A stretch of 9,512 nt of DNA from an uncultured Achromobacter sp. GTDB taxonomy: Bacteria > Pseudomonadota > Gammaproteobacteria > Burkholderiales > Burkholderiaceae_B. A model generated the notes under the pieces. The model saw nothing but the letters and a program-made list of their open reading frames with translations, made no database searches and was not told where the DNA came from. Positions 1 through 6,059 of the stretch are shown piece by piece. The DNA is taken from the NCBI GenBank assembly GCA_913775005.1, contig CAJYKY010000195.1, forward strand, positions 1 to 9,512, written 5' to 3'. The first letter of the stretch is position 1, and the number at the start of each line of letters is the position of its first letter. The position numbers were made by a program, and so were the translations under genes.

Positions 1-1
1 C

Positions 2-1288
2 ACCGCCTGGGCCGACATCGAAGCGGCCAGCGGCCTGGCGCAAGCCGATCTGGAACAGGTGGCGGCAGCCTACGCCAAGTCCAACGCCACCATCGTCACG
101 TACGGCATGGGCATCACCCAGCACGCGCGCGGCACGCAGAACGTGCAGCAGATCGCCGCGCTGCTGCTCATGCGCGGCAACTTCGGCAAGCCCGGCGCCG
201 GCATCTGCCCCTTGCGCGGCCATTCCAACGTGCAGGGCAACCGAACCGTCGGCATCACCGAAAAGATCGACCCCGTGATGTTCGACAACTTCGAAAAAAC
301 CTTCGGCTTCCGGCCGCCGGAGCGCCACGGGCATGACGCCGTGGACGCCATGAAGGCCATGGTTGATGGCTCGGCGCGCGCGCTCATCTGCCTGGGCGGC
401 AATTTTGCGATGGCGCTGTCTGACACCAGCCAGTGCGAGGCCGGCATGCGCCGCCTGGACCTGGCGGTGCACATGAACACCAAGCTGAACCGCTCGCATC
501 TGCTGATCGGCCGTGAGTCTATCTTGCTGCCGGTGCTGGGCCGCACCGAAGCCGACGTGCAGGCCAGCGGCGCGCAATCCATCACCGTCGAGGATTCGAT
601 GTCGATGGTGCATGCCTCGCGCGGCAAGCTCACACCCGCATCGGAACACCTGCGCTCGGAACCGGCCATCGTCGCCGCCATGGCGGCCGCCACGCTGCCG
701 CATAGCCGCATTCAGTGGCGCTGGCTGGTGGAAGACTACAGCCGCATCCGCGACCTGATCGAACAGGTCTACCCGGACTTTCGCGGCTACAACGAACGCA
801 TCTTGAAACCGGGCGGCTTCCGCCTGTCGCTGCCGCCCACCGAACGCATCTGGAAAACGCCGTCGGGCCGCGCCGAATTCCTGCCGTTTACTGGCTTGAC
901 GGAAGACCCCGCCAAGGGCGCACCCGGCAGCCTGAAGCTGACGACGCTGCGCAGCCACGACCAATACAACACCACCATCTACGGCCTGGACGACCGCTAT
1001 CGCGGCGTATTCGGCCGGCGCGACGTGCTGTTCATGAACCCGTCGGACTTACAACGCCACGGCCTGGAAGCCGGTGACGTCGTCGACATCCACACCAGCC
1101 TGCCCGGACAATCCCACCGTCGCCTGCGCCTGACCGCGATCCCCTACGACATCGCCGCCGGCTCTGTCGGCGCCTACTACCCGGAAGCCAACGACCTGTG
1201 CCCGCTGGATTTCCAGGACAAGCAAAGCGGTACGCCAAGCTATAAGTCAATTCCGGTGGAGATTCGGAAGGTCACAACAGTCGGCTAG
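2..1288 (+). CDS. FdhF/YdeP-family molybdopterin oxidoreductase, C-terminal part (5' truncated by window edge)
   Basis: This is a formate-dehydrogenase-alpha-like enzyme of the YdeP branch, expected to bind bis-MGD molybdenum cofactor and carry out a redox reaction whose substrate is not established for the branch. The frame is open to the left edge: the codons before the GTG at 59 read in frame as TAWADIEAASGLAQADLEQ, so that GTG is internal. About 428 residues are visible, against roughly 750 for whole family members. Visible hallmarks are YGMGITQH followed by GTQNVQQIAALLLMRGN, then GICPLRGHSNVQGNRTVGI, typical of the family's cofactor-binding region. The C-terminal beta-rich dinucleotide-binding domain contains TTLRSHDQYNTTIYGLDDRY and ends near PLDFQDKQSGTPSYKSIPVEI. 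The N-terminal part with any metal ligands lies outside the window, so activity cannot be judged. The stop is TAG at 1286-1288. No fdhD-like neighbour is in view. Confidence 0.93.
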   Translation, partial: TAWADIEAASGLAQADLEQVAAAYAKSNATIVTYGMGITQHARGTQNVQQIAALLLMRGNFGKPGAGICPLRGHSNVQGNRTVGITEKIDPVMFDNFEKTFGFRPPERHGHDAVDAMKAMVDGSARALICLGGNFAMALSDTSQCEAGMRRLDLAVHMNTKLNRSHLLIGRESILLPVLGRTEADVQASGAQSITVEDSMSMVHASRGKLTPASEHLRSEPAIVAAMAAATLPHSRIQWRWLVEDYSRIRDLIEQVYPDFRGYNERILKPGGFRLSLPPTERIWKTPSGRAEFLPFTGLTEDPAKGAPGSLKLTTLRSHDQYNTTIYGLDDRYRGVFGRRDVLFMNPSDLQRHGLEAGDVVDIHTSLPGQSHRRLRLTAIPYDIAAGSVGAYYPEANDLCPLDFQDKQSGTPSYKSIPVEIRKVTTVG

Positions 1289-1301
1289 AACGGCCTAGGG
1301 T

Positions 1302-1365
1302 TTGAAGCTATATTTGGCTTTTCCTCTATATTTGCTGCGCAGCAAATATAGACTGAGTAGCTAAT
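1302..1365 (+). promoter_or_regulatory. AT-rich leader and putative operator of the AbiE-like operon (26-bp perfect palindrome)
   Basis: The 77-bp gap between the oxidoreductase and the antitoxin gene is strikingly AT-rich compared with its surroundings. Positions 1326-1351 form a perfect palindrome with half-site CTATATTTGCTGC and no spacer. The first nine bases of that half-site, CTATATTTG, occur again in direct orientation at 1308-1316, 18 bp upstream. A possible -35 (TTGAAG, 1302-1307) and -10 (TATATT, 1327-1332) are 19 bp apart, so they are weak as a pair. The -10 would sit inside the palindrome, as expected for a repressor operator. It is known that AbiEi antitoxins bind inverted repeats in their own promoters and repress them; that this palindrome is such a site is inference. 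No T-run follows the palindrome, so a terminator for the upstream gene is less likely. Confidence 0.55.
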
Positions 1366-2490
1366 ATGGTTCACATGGCTCCCGACCCGATATTCCCGCA
1401 TTTGCTGGACCGATTCCTTGCCGCGCTTAGCGAACGAACGGGGGCATCGGTGTTGCGCGGGCAGCGCAAGCGGCCGCCCGGCAAAGCGCTTGCCACCGCG
1501 GCGCCGGATGCAAGCGTTGGCCTGCGCTTGCCCAACGGTGACCGCCTGACGCTGGTCGTCGACACCTTGCGTGAGGCCTATCCACGCGACCTGCGAACGG
1601 CGCTTGATCGCCTACAGACATTTCAGCAGACGCACCCCGACCCGGCATCGATCGCCTGCGTGGTCATCGCAGACCGCTTGAGTCCCGGCGCGCGCGCCGA
1701 GCTCCGGCGTCTTGGCCTGGCTTACTTCGACAATAGCGACACGCTGTACTTCAAGCACCGCACCTGGATCGTCGATATCGAACGCGCGGCGCAGCCCGCC
1801 GCCCGCAAGCCCGCCGCATTGTTCACCGGCGCGCGCGAGCAAGTCGTGCTGGCGCTGCTGGAGCATGCTGGCCGGGACTCCAACAGCGGCTTCATTTCCG
1901 GTGCCGAACTGGCGCAGCTGGCCGAAACGTCCCCCTACACCGTAACGCTGACGATGCAGGAGCTTGAACGCGAAGGCTGGGTCGAGACGTCGGGCAGCGG
2001 CCCGCGATTACGGCGTCGGCTGCGCGACCCCGCCGCGCTGCTGGATGCTTGGGCGCAGGCCTGGACGCAGCGACGAGAAACTACAGCACGACACTTCCTG
2101 TTTACGCCTCCGCGCAGCTCGCTGCGTGACGCCATGCTTCAGGCGCTTGAACATAAATCGGACTGGGCGCTGACAGGCGCCGCCGCAGCGAACGCGACGG
2201 TCCCGTATCTGACCCACATCGATCGGGTCGACGTCATCGTGCCGCCCGGACAAGCGCAGAACTGGGGCAGAGAGCTTGGACTGGAGGCGGCTGAGCGTGG
2301 CGGAAATGTCCTATTTATCGAGCGCAAAGGGGCGTCGATGATGTTCTTGGACGCGCAAAGCGGGCAGACTGGCGCTTACGTCGCCAATCGATACATCCAA
2401 TACCTGGATCTACTCGATGGGTTTGGCCGCAACAAAGAGCTGGCACAGGAATTCCGCCGCCACGCTTTGCATCTGGAACCCCGCAAGTGA
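1366..2490 (+). CDS. Type IV toxin-antitoxin AbiEi-family antitoxin / transcriptional regulator
   Basis: A 374-residue protein with the architecture of long AbiEi-type antitoxins. The N-terminal part (about 1-150) has the PD-(D/E)XK-like look seen in such proteins, including VCVVIADRLSPGAR-type strands ending in FDNSDTLYF. A winged helix-turn-helix follows at about 155-215 (GAREQVVLALLEH, then ISGAELAQLAETSPYTVTL and MQELEREGWVE). The C-terminal domain opens with SDWALTGAAAANATVPYL (from residue 265), matching the usual WALTG.AAA signature, and continues with a VDVIVPPG strand. Known AbiEi proteins neutralise the toxin without direct binding and repress their own operon through the winged helix. 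The start is the ATG at 1366; a second ATG lies at 1375, and neither has a strong Shine-Dalgarno sequence. A cognate toxin remnant follows at once, and a palindromic operator candidate precedes the gene. It could instead act only as a stand-alone regulator, because the toxin appears damaged. Confidence 0.82.
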   Translation: MVHMAPDPIFPHLLDRFLAALSERTGASVLRGQRKRPPGKALATAAPDASVGLRLPNGDRLTLVVDTLREAYPRDLRTALDRLQTFQQTHPDPASIACVVIADRLSPGARAELRRLGLAYFDNSDTLYFKHRTWIVDIERAAQPAARKPAALFTGAREQVVLALLEHAGRDSNSGFISGAELAQLAETSPYTVTLTMQELEREGWVETSGSGPRLRRRLRDPAALLDAWAQAWTQRRETTARHFLFTPPRSSLRDAMLQALEHKSDWALTGAAAANATVPYLTHIDRVDVIVPPGQAQNWGRELGLEAAERGGNVLFIERKGASMMFLDAQSGQTGAYVANRYIQYLDLLDGFGRNKELAQEFRRHALHLEPRK

Positions 2491-2503
2491 ATGAAAAGCA
2501 TAG

Positions 2504-3244
2504 GTCGGCGCACGCCTACAGCTCGATATCGCATTGCTGGCCGAACGCGGTGAATATGACTCCCTGAAGCGTCAGCTGCAAGCCGCTGGCTTTGTGCGAT
2601 ATCGGCCCCGCGAGGACGTTGTCAGCACCTGGCAATGGGTTTACGTCATCAACGAACACCCGATACGCGTCGAATTCCTGCTGCATACCGACGACCCCGA
2701 TCAAAGCGCCCGGTTAGTGCCGCTGGATGGCGAAGACGTGTCCGCATGCCAAATCCTGTATGCGGGGCTGTCTCACGATTGGTTCGAAGAAAAAATCATT
2801 TCTGTCGACCTGCCCGACCAGGGCGGCATCACCCGGGAAACGGTGCGCTATGCCGATGCGGTGGCCTACATCGTGCTCAAAGCGCTGGCATTCGACCAGC
2901 GCCATGAGCCCAAGGATGCTGCCGACCTTATTCACGTCATGAGCTATTGGCGCAGCCCGGATGCCTTGGCGGACTGCTTCAGCGCAAGGCTGCTGGACGG
3001 GCATCAGACGACGGCACTACGCGCCGCTCTGCTCGCGCTCGCTCGCCGATTCTGTGACAACGGCACCATCGAAGGCTACCGGAACGAAGGCCCTGCCGCC
3101 GTCGTCAATTTTCTAGGCATTGATCGCGGCGACACCGAGGCGCGCATGCGCGCGCTTCGGCAAGTCAGCGGGCTGGTGCGCCACGTCTTGATGCGCATCA
3201 CCGCCCATACCGGCCACATCTTCTTGCCAGTCGCCGCTACCTGA
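2504..3244 (+). pseudogene. AbiEii/AbiGii-type nucleotidyltransferase toxin, N-terminally truncated
   Basis: The frame downstream of the antitoxin encodes an AbiEii-like nucleotidyltransferase. It has RVEFLLHTDD, a strand that carries a later acidic residue in these folds, and VLKALAFDQRHEPKDAADL, the K...R...KD..DL helix typical of the family. The frame is closed by TAG at 2501-2503. Similarity seems to begin immediately after it (LQLDIALLAERGEYDSLKRQ), upstream of the first possible start, a TTG at 2534 with no ribosome binding site. The expected N-terminal block with the GG/GS motif and the full T.D.D acidic signature is absent, a loss of perhaps 40 residues. An ATG at 2491, abutting the antitoxin stop, opens another frame (MKSIGRRTPTARYRIAG) that ends after 20 codons, suggesting a deletion or frameshift between 2491 and about 2525. 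If made, the product would be about 236 residues without its catalytic site. It overlaps the next gene tail to tail by 8 bp. Family assignment is fairly sure; loss of function is inferred. Confidence 0.68.
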
Positions 3245-4073
3245 GTTCCAGCGTCGCCCCAATCACCTTCATCGTGGGCATCAGCTGGCGCCAGGCGTCT
3301 TTGGAGATGGATGCCGGGCGTTTCAGGTCGACGGCGGCGGGGTTGTCCAGCAGGTCGCCTTTGCAGGCGAACACGATGCTGTTGGTCATGTCGTCGTCCA
3401 CCACTTCGAACATGGCGGAGCCGAACGATGCGCGCACGCGGGCAAGGTAGTCGTGGTGGCGGGGGTGGTTGACGTGGAAGTTGATGACCAGGATGCCATC
3501 GTCGCGCAGCGCGCGGTAGCAGTCGGCGTAGAACGCTTCTGAGCACAGGCCGTCGGGGATGCCGCCCACGCCGAAGCCGTCCAGGAAGATGACGTCGGCG
3601 TGCTCGGTCAGGCCGCGCAGGTGGTCGGCGGCGTCGGCCTGGATGACTTGGAAGCGTTCATCGTCGCGCGGCACCATGAAGGTATCGCGCAGGGCGATGA
3701 CGGCGGGGTCGATTTCGACCACTTCGATCTGCGCACCCGTCAGATACCGGTAGCAGAACTTGGGCAGCGAGCCGCCGCCTAGCCCCACCATGAGGATGCG
3801 CGCGGGTTCGGGCTTAAACAGCACAAAGCCCATCATCATGCGCGTGTATTCGATCTCCAGCGCGTCCGGGTTGAGCACCGACATGCTGCTTTGAATTTCC
3901 TGTTGCGTGAAATGCAACATGCGCCGCGTGCCGGCGTTCTGAACGAAAGGGCGGTGGATGGCGGCAGGCGCGTCGGGCTGGGACGTATCGGTCTGTGATG
4001 CGTCAGTCTGTGATGCATCGGACTGCGCGGCATCGAACCGCGATGCAGCATTGGGACGAAAAGGCTCGGACAT
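3237..4073 (-). CDS. Spermidine synthase-like (SpeE/PAPS-fold) methyltransferase-type protein
   Basis: This is a Rossmann-fold protein of the spermidine-synthase/methyltransferase superfamily, about 278 residues from the ATG at 4073. The glycine-rich nucleotide-binding loop ILMVGLGGGSLPKF lies near residues 92-105, followed by VEIDPAVIALRD (ribose-binding acid), QADAADHL and DVIFLDGFGVGGIP. A true aminopropyltransferase has a D..DP.GPA-type loop here. The DGFGVGG replacement and the lack of the N-terminal beta-hairpin domain suggest it is not a classical spermidine synthase, and its substrate is unknown. The frame could extend to a GTG at 4130, but that codon lies inside a hairpin. I prefer the ATG (MSEPFRPNAAS), although no clear Shine-Dalgarno sequence precedes it. 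Residues about 10-34 are a repetitive, probably disordered SQTDA-type tract. The stop codon lies inside the convergent toxin gene's 3' end. The same-strand DUF2501 gene ends 90 bp upstream. Confidence 0.8.
   Translation of the reverse strand: MSEPFRPNAASRFDAAQSDASQTDASQTDTSQPDAPAAIHRPFVQNAGTRRMLHFTQQEIQSSMSVLNPDALEIEYTRMMMGFVLFKPEPARILMVGLGGGSLPKFCYRYLTGAQIEVVEIDPAVIALRDTFMVPRDDERFQVIQADAADHLRGLTEHADVIFLDGFGVGGIPDGLCSEAFYADCYRALRDDGILVINFHVNHPRHHDYLARVRASFGSAMFEVVDDDMTNSIVFACKGDLLDNPAAVDLKRPASISKDAWRQLMPTMKVIGATLELR
3970..4044 (-). repeat. Five imperfect 15-bp tandem repeats within the SpeE-like gene
   Basis: Five consecutive 15-bp units start at 3970, 3985, 4000, 4015 and 4030; the second to fourth are most alike (GCGTCAGTCTGTGAT is one). 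On the minus strand they encode a five-residue repeat, SQTDA with variants (AQSDA, SQTDT, SQPDA). The unit length keeps frame, so copy-number change would only lengthen or shorten the disordered N-terminal tail of the protein. The outer units are diverged, indicating an old expansion. Confidence 0.75.
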
Positions 4074-4125
4074 GGGCGAAGCGGGTGGTGAAAACAGGCA
4101 CAAGATACCATCCACCCGCGACGCC

Positions 4126-4156
4126 GCCACGCCCGCCGGCTTGCCCGCAGCGTGGC
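4126..4156 (-). terminator. Hairpin between DUF2501 and SpeE-like genes (possible weak terminator or attenuator)
   Basis: GCCACGC at 4126-4132 and GCGTGGC at 4150-4156 form a perfect 7-bp inverted repeat with a GC-rich 17-nt loop, 8 bp downstream of the DUF2501 stop codon on the minus strand. No T-run follows, so intrinsic termination is uncertain. It may simply mark the end of the DUF2501 transcript. Confidence 0.35.
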
Positions 4157-4163
4157 TTATCCG

Positions 4164-4586
4164 CTACAGGAATGATTTGCCCTGTTTCAGCACCTGATCA
4201 CACGCCTGACGGGTGATTTCCTTTTTCAGGCCGCCGCCGCTCAAGTCCATGGATTTACCGTCGCTGCCTTTCAGAATGCCTTGCACGCCCGACGTATAGC
4301 CGCTGTCGGATTCGGCCTTGGACGCCCCGCCCGGCAGTTTCTCCATCAGCTTGTCTTTTACCGCCGCGGCGTCACCGCCGTTCAGGTAATTGTTCTTGAT
4401 GCAGAACTGAAGCACGCCGGCCGCGTTGCCGGCGCTGCCGGCGCTTAGCGACGACAGGTCACCGCCGCCCAGCCCTCCCATCTGACCCTTCACGGAATCG
4501 AGCAATTGCGCTTGCGCTCCTGGCGCGACGCATTGCGCTGCGATCAGCGCCGCTGCGCCGATGAAATGCCAGACTTGGATGCTCAT
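4164..4586 (-). CDS. DUF2501 (YjjA-like) small secreted protein
   Basis: A 140-residue protein of the DUF2501 family, whose function is unknown. It has a signal peptide: a short N-terminus, a hydrophobic core (FIGAAALIAAQCVAPG) and an AQA cleavage site, so the mature protein probably starts at Gln27 and is periplasmic or secreted. The mature part opens with LLDSVKGQMGGLGGGDLSSL, is rich in Gly, Ser and Ala, and contains the family's conserved stretch NAAGVLQFCIKNNYL and the C-terminal LKKEITRQACDQVLKQGKSFL. Two cysteines remain in the mature chain (62 and 129) and could form one disulfide. The ATG at 4584-4586 is preceded by a good GGGAGC Shine-Dalgarno sequence (4592-4597 on the complement). 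It is transcribed away from the gene at 4853 and sits upstream of the SpeE-like gene on the same strand, with a hairpin between them. Confidence 0.88.
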   Translation of the reverse strand: MSIQVWHFIGAAALIAAQCVAPGAQAQLLDSVKGQMGGLGGGDLSSLSAGSAGNAAGVLQFCIKNNYLNGGDAAAVKDKLMEKLPGGASKAESDSGYTSGVQGILKGSDGKSMDLSGGGLKKEITRQACDQVLKQGKSFL

Positions 4587-4630
4587 GATGTGCTCCCAGT
4601 AGCGGCCCGCCGGGCGGACCCGTCCGGAAA

Positions 4631-4636
4631 ACTATA
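4631..4636 (-). promoter_or_regulatory. Candidate -10 element for the DUF2501 gene
   Basis: On the minus strand the sequence TATAGT lies 45 bp upstream of the DUF2501 start codon, and it differs from the sigma-70 -10 consensus at one base. No convincing -35 hexamer lies 16-18 bp further upstream, so this is only a candidate. The rest of the 266-bp divergent region (4587-4852) shows no clear promoter for the plus-strand gene. It does contain a short GC-rich hairpin, AGGGG/CCCCT, near 4756-4770. Confidence 0.25.
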
Positions 4637-4852
4637 GGAGATGCGGGGAGCAAAGCCTGGCTCCGGTAGCAATTGAATTCGCAACGTCACGGCTTGGCAA
4701 CATCCGCGCGCGGTTAAAGATTGGCGAAGGTGCGTCGTAAATGAGGCGTAACCCTAGGGGCCCACCCCCTGCACGATCGCGGCCTCGCGGGCGCGACTCG
4801 ACGATAACGATCAATAATTTGCGCCATCACGCGCGTAAGACGAGAGGGTGAT

Positions 4853-6013
4853 ATGGATTCAAGAATCAAATCGGATGATTCCATCTGGAGCGCGGCTGCG
4901 CGGCGGCCAGAGAAGCTGCACGAGCGGCGGGTCGAGCGCATGGAAGAAGCCAGCGCGATCAACGCGCAGGACACGGGTGATAAGCCCAAGGAAGAAACGG
5001 CATCCGTACGCGTCGTTCTCAGTGACGACGCGCTGGAGCGCGCCGCCAAAGCGCGGCAAGGCATTACAGAACTGTCACATACGTCCTCGCAATCGGACAA
5101 GGATGCGGCGCGCGCCAAGCTTGCCGAGATCAAGCAGCGCATCAAGATGTTGAAGATGATGTTGTCGATGATGGGCCCCTCCGCCGCGAAGGGCATCATC
5201 GCCGAGCTTCGCCAACTGGCGGGGCAGCTGTCACAAGTCGCGGCCACGCTGCAAAGCGGGACGGGTGGCGGGGGTGGCATGTCCGTCGCGCCTATGACGG
5301 CGCCGGTCGTGCATAGCGCGGGCGCAGCGGCGGGTGGCGCGGCAGGCATGGGCGCAATCGGCGCCGGTGCGGACATGGCAACGGCAGGCGTCAGCGCCGC
5401 GACCGGGGCCGGTGCTTCAGCAGCCAGTGTTTCGGAAGCCGCTGCTTCGGCAGCCGGTGCTTCGGCACCCGGAGCTTCCGACGCCGCTTCGGCCGCCACT
5501 GCAAGCGGCGCTGCGGCGTCTGGCGCAACCACGGCCGCTGCCGCCGCTGCCGCCGCGCCCGCATCGGGCGTCACGCAAGCCGCTACGGCAGCTACCCCCG
5601 GCACGGGCCAGGCAGAGGCGCCTGACGTGCCTGGCGCCACCGCGGCTTCCGCCAACGCCGCCACTGCGGACACGGCAGAAACCGCCAAGGCCAACGACGA
5701 TCAAGACGCGACGACGAGCAGCAGCGTCATGTCTTCCGCGTTACAAGAGCGTCATCGCGAAGCGCGCCAGCGCCAGGCCGACGCGCGCGCCGTGAAAGAA
5801 CTTATCCAGGAACTGAAGGCCCTGCGCGAGGCCGCCGAACGCATGCTGCGGCAACAAGGCGAGTCCGATGCCAAGCAGTTCGGCGACATCGATGCGGCGC
5901 TGTCCAAAGCCGAGCAATCCGCGCAGGCATTGAACAGCAGCGGTGACGCCATGCCCACGGGCAGCGGCGCCGCGCTAGCTGCGGCCTTGCCGGCCGTAGC
6001 GCCTGGCGCCTGA
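4853..6013 (+). CDS. Unrecognised Ala-rich protein with helical ends and low-complexity centre
   Basis: A 386-residue protein I cannot assign to a family. The ATG at 4853 follows a good Shine-Dalgarno sequence (GAGAGG, 4842-4847), supporting a real gene despite its composition. Residues 1-60 are charged and hydrophilic. About 60-135 look helical, with LSDDALERAAKARQGITEL, DAARAKLAEIKQRIKMLKMM and IIAELRQLAGQLSQVAATL, suggesting a coiled-coil or helical bundle with one Met-rich amphipathic segment (KMLKMMLSMMG). About 137-285 are almost entirely Ala, Gly, Ser, Thr and Pro, including five ASAAG-like repeats. A second helical segment at about 297-355 (LQERHREARQRQADARAVKELIQEL) is strongly charged, and a short Ala-rich tail follows. 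There is no signal peptide and no clear transmembrane helix, so it is probably cytoplasmic or exported by a route I cannot see. Two helical modules joined by a flexible linker could suit a scaffold or a secreted substrate, but that is speculation. Its 3' end lies in a 57-bp tandem duplication. Confidence 0.7.
   Translation: MDSRIKSDDSIWSAAARRPEKLHERRVERMEEASAINAQDTGDKPKEETASVRVVLSDDALERAAKARQGITELSHTSSQSDKDAARAKLAEIKQRIKMLKMMLSMMGPSAAKGIIAELRQLAGQLSQVAATLQSGTGGGGGMSVAPMTAPVVHSAGAAAGGAAGMGAIGAGADMATAGVSAATGAGASAASVSEAAASAAGASAPGASDAASAATASGAAASGATTAAAAAAAAPASGVTQAATAATPGTGQAEAPDVPGATAASANAATADTAETAKANDDQDATTSSSVMSSALQERHREARQRQADARAVKELIQELKALREAAERMLRQQGESDAKQFGDIDAALSKAEQSAQALNSSGDAMPTGSGAALAAALPAVAPGA
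5414..5488 (+). repeat. Five imperfect 15-bp tandem repeats in the Ala-rich gene
   Basis: In-frame 15-bp units at 5414, 5429, 5444, 5459 and 5474 encode ASAAS, VSEAA, ASAAG, ASAPG and ASDAA (residues 188-212). The third and fourth units are nearly identical (GCTTCGGCAGCCGGT against GCTTCGGCACCCGGA). The array lies in the middle of the low-complexity linker, where length change would be tolerated. Confidence 0.7.
5978..6000. terminator. Hairpin 1 in the convergent region
   Basis: GCTGCGGCC and GGCCGTAGC flank a TTGCC loop, a 9-bp stem with one G-U wobble in the plus-strand RNA. It lies inside the last codons of the Ala-rich gene. It has no T-run, so if it terminates transcription it does not do so in the classical intrinsic way. 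It is paired with the near-identical hairpin 57 bp downstream. Confidence 0.35.
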
Positions 6014-6034
6014 CGGAACAGCGGCTCGGCGCTG

Positions 6035-6057
6035 GCTGCGGCCTTGCCGGCCGCAGC
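6035..6057. terminator. Hairpin 2 in the convergent region (possible bidirectional terminator)
   Basis: A perfect 9-bp stem, GCTGCGGCC/GGCCGCAGC, with a TTGCC loop lies 22 bp after the plus-strand stop codon and 3 bp beyond the DUF454 stop on the minus strand. The position suits a shared bidirectional terminator, but neither strand shows a T-run. Confidence 0.4.
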
Positions 6058-6059
6058 GC

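Noticed and set aside
59..61. GTG at 59 as the start of the oxidoreductase gene
   Set aside because: The frame remains open to the window edge with family-like sequence, so this codon is an internal valine.
70..711. Minus-strand ORF of 213 codons under the oxidoreductase
   Set aside because: It is antisense to a clearly recognised YdeP-family coding region and its translation shows no domain.
1326..1351. Palindrome as an intrinsic terminator of the YdeP-family gene
   Set aside because: The stem is AT-rich, has no loop spacer and no T-run after it, and lies 14 bp before the next start codon. An operator fits better.
3970..4044. Short regular repeats as a CRISPR array
   Set aside because: The units are directly adjacent without spacers, in frame, and encode a low-complexity peptide; no cas-like gene is present.
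4714..5694. Long minus-strand ORF of 326 codons, Ala-rich
   Set aside because: It is the antisense shadow of the Ala-rich plus-strand gene: GCN codons read in reverse stay open. It has no ribosome binding site and no family-like sequence.
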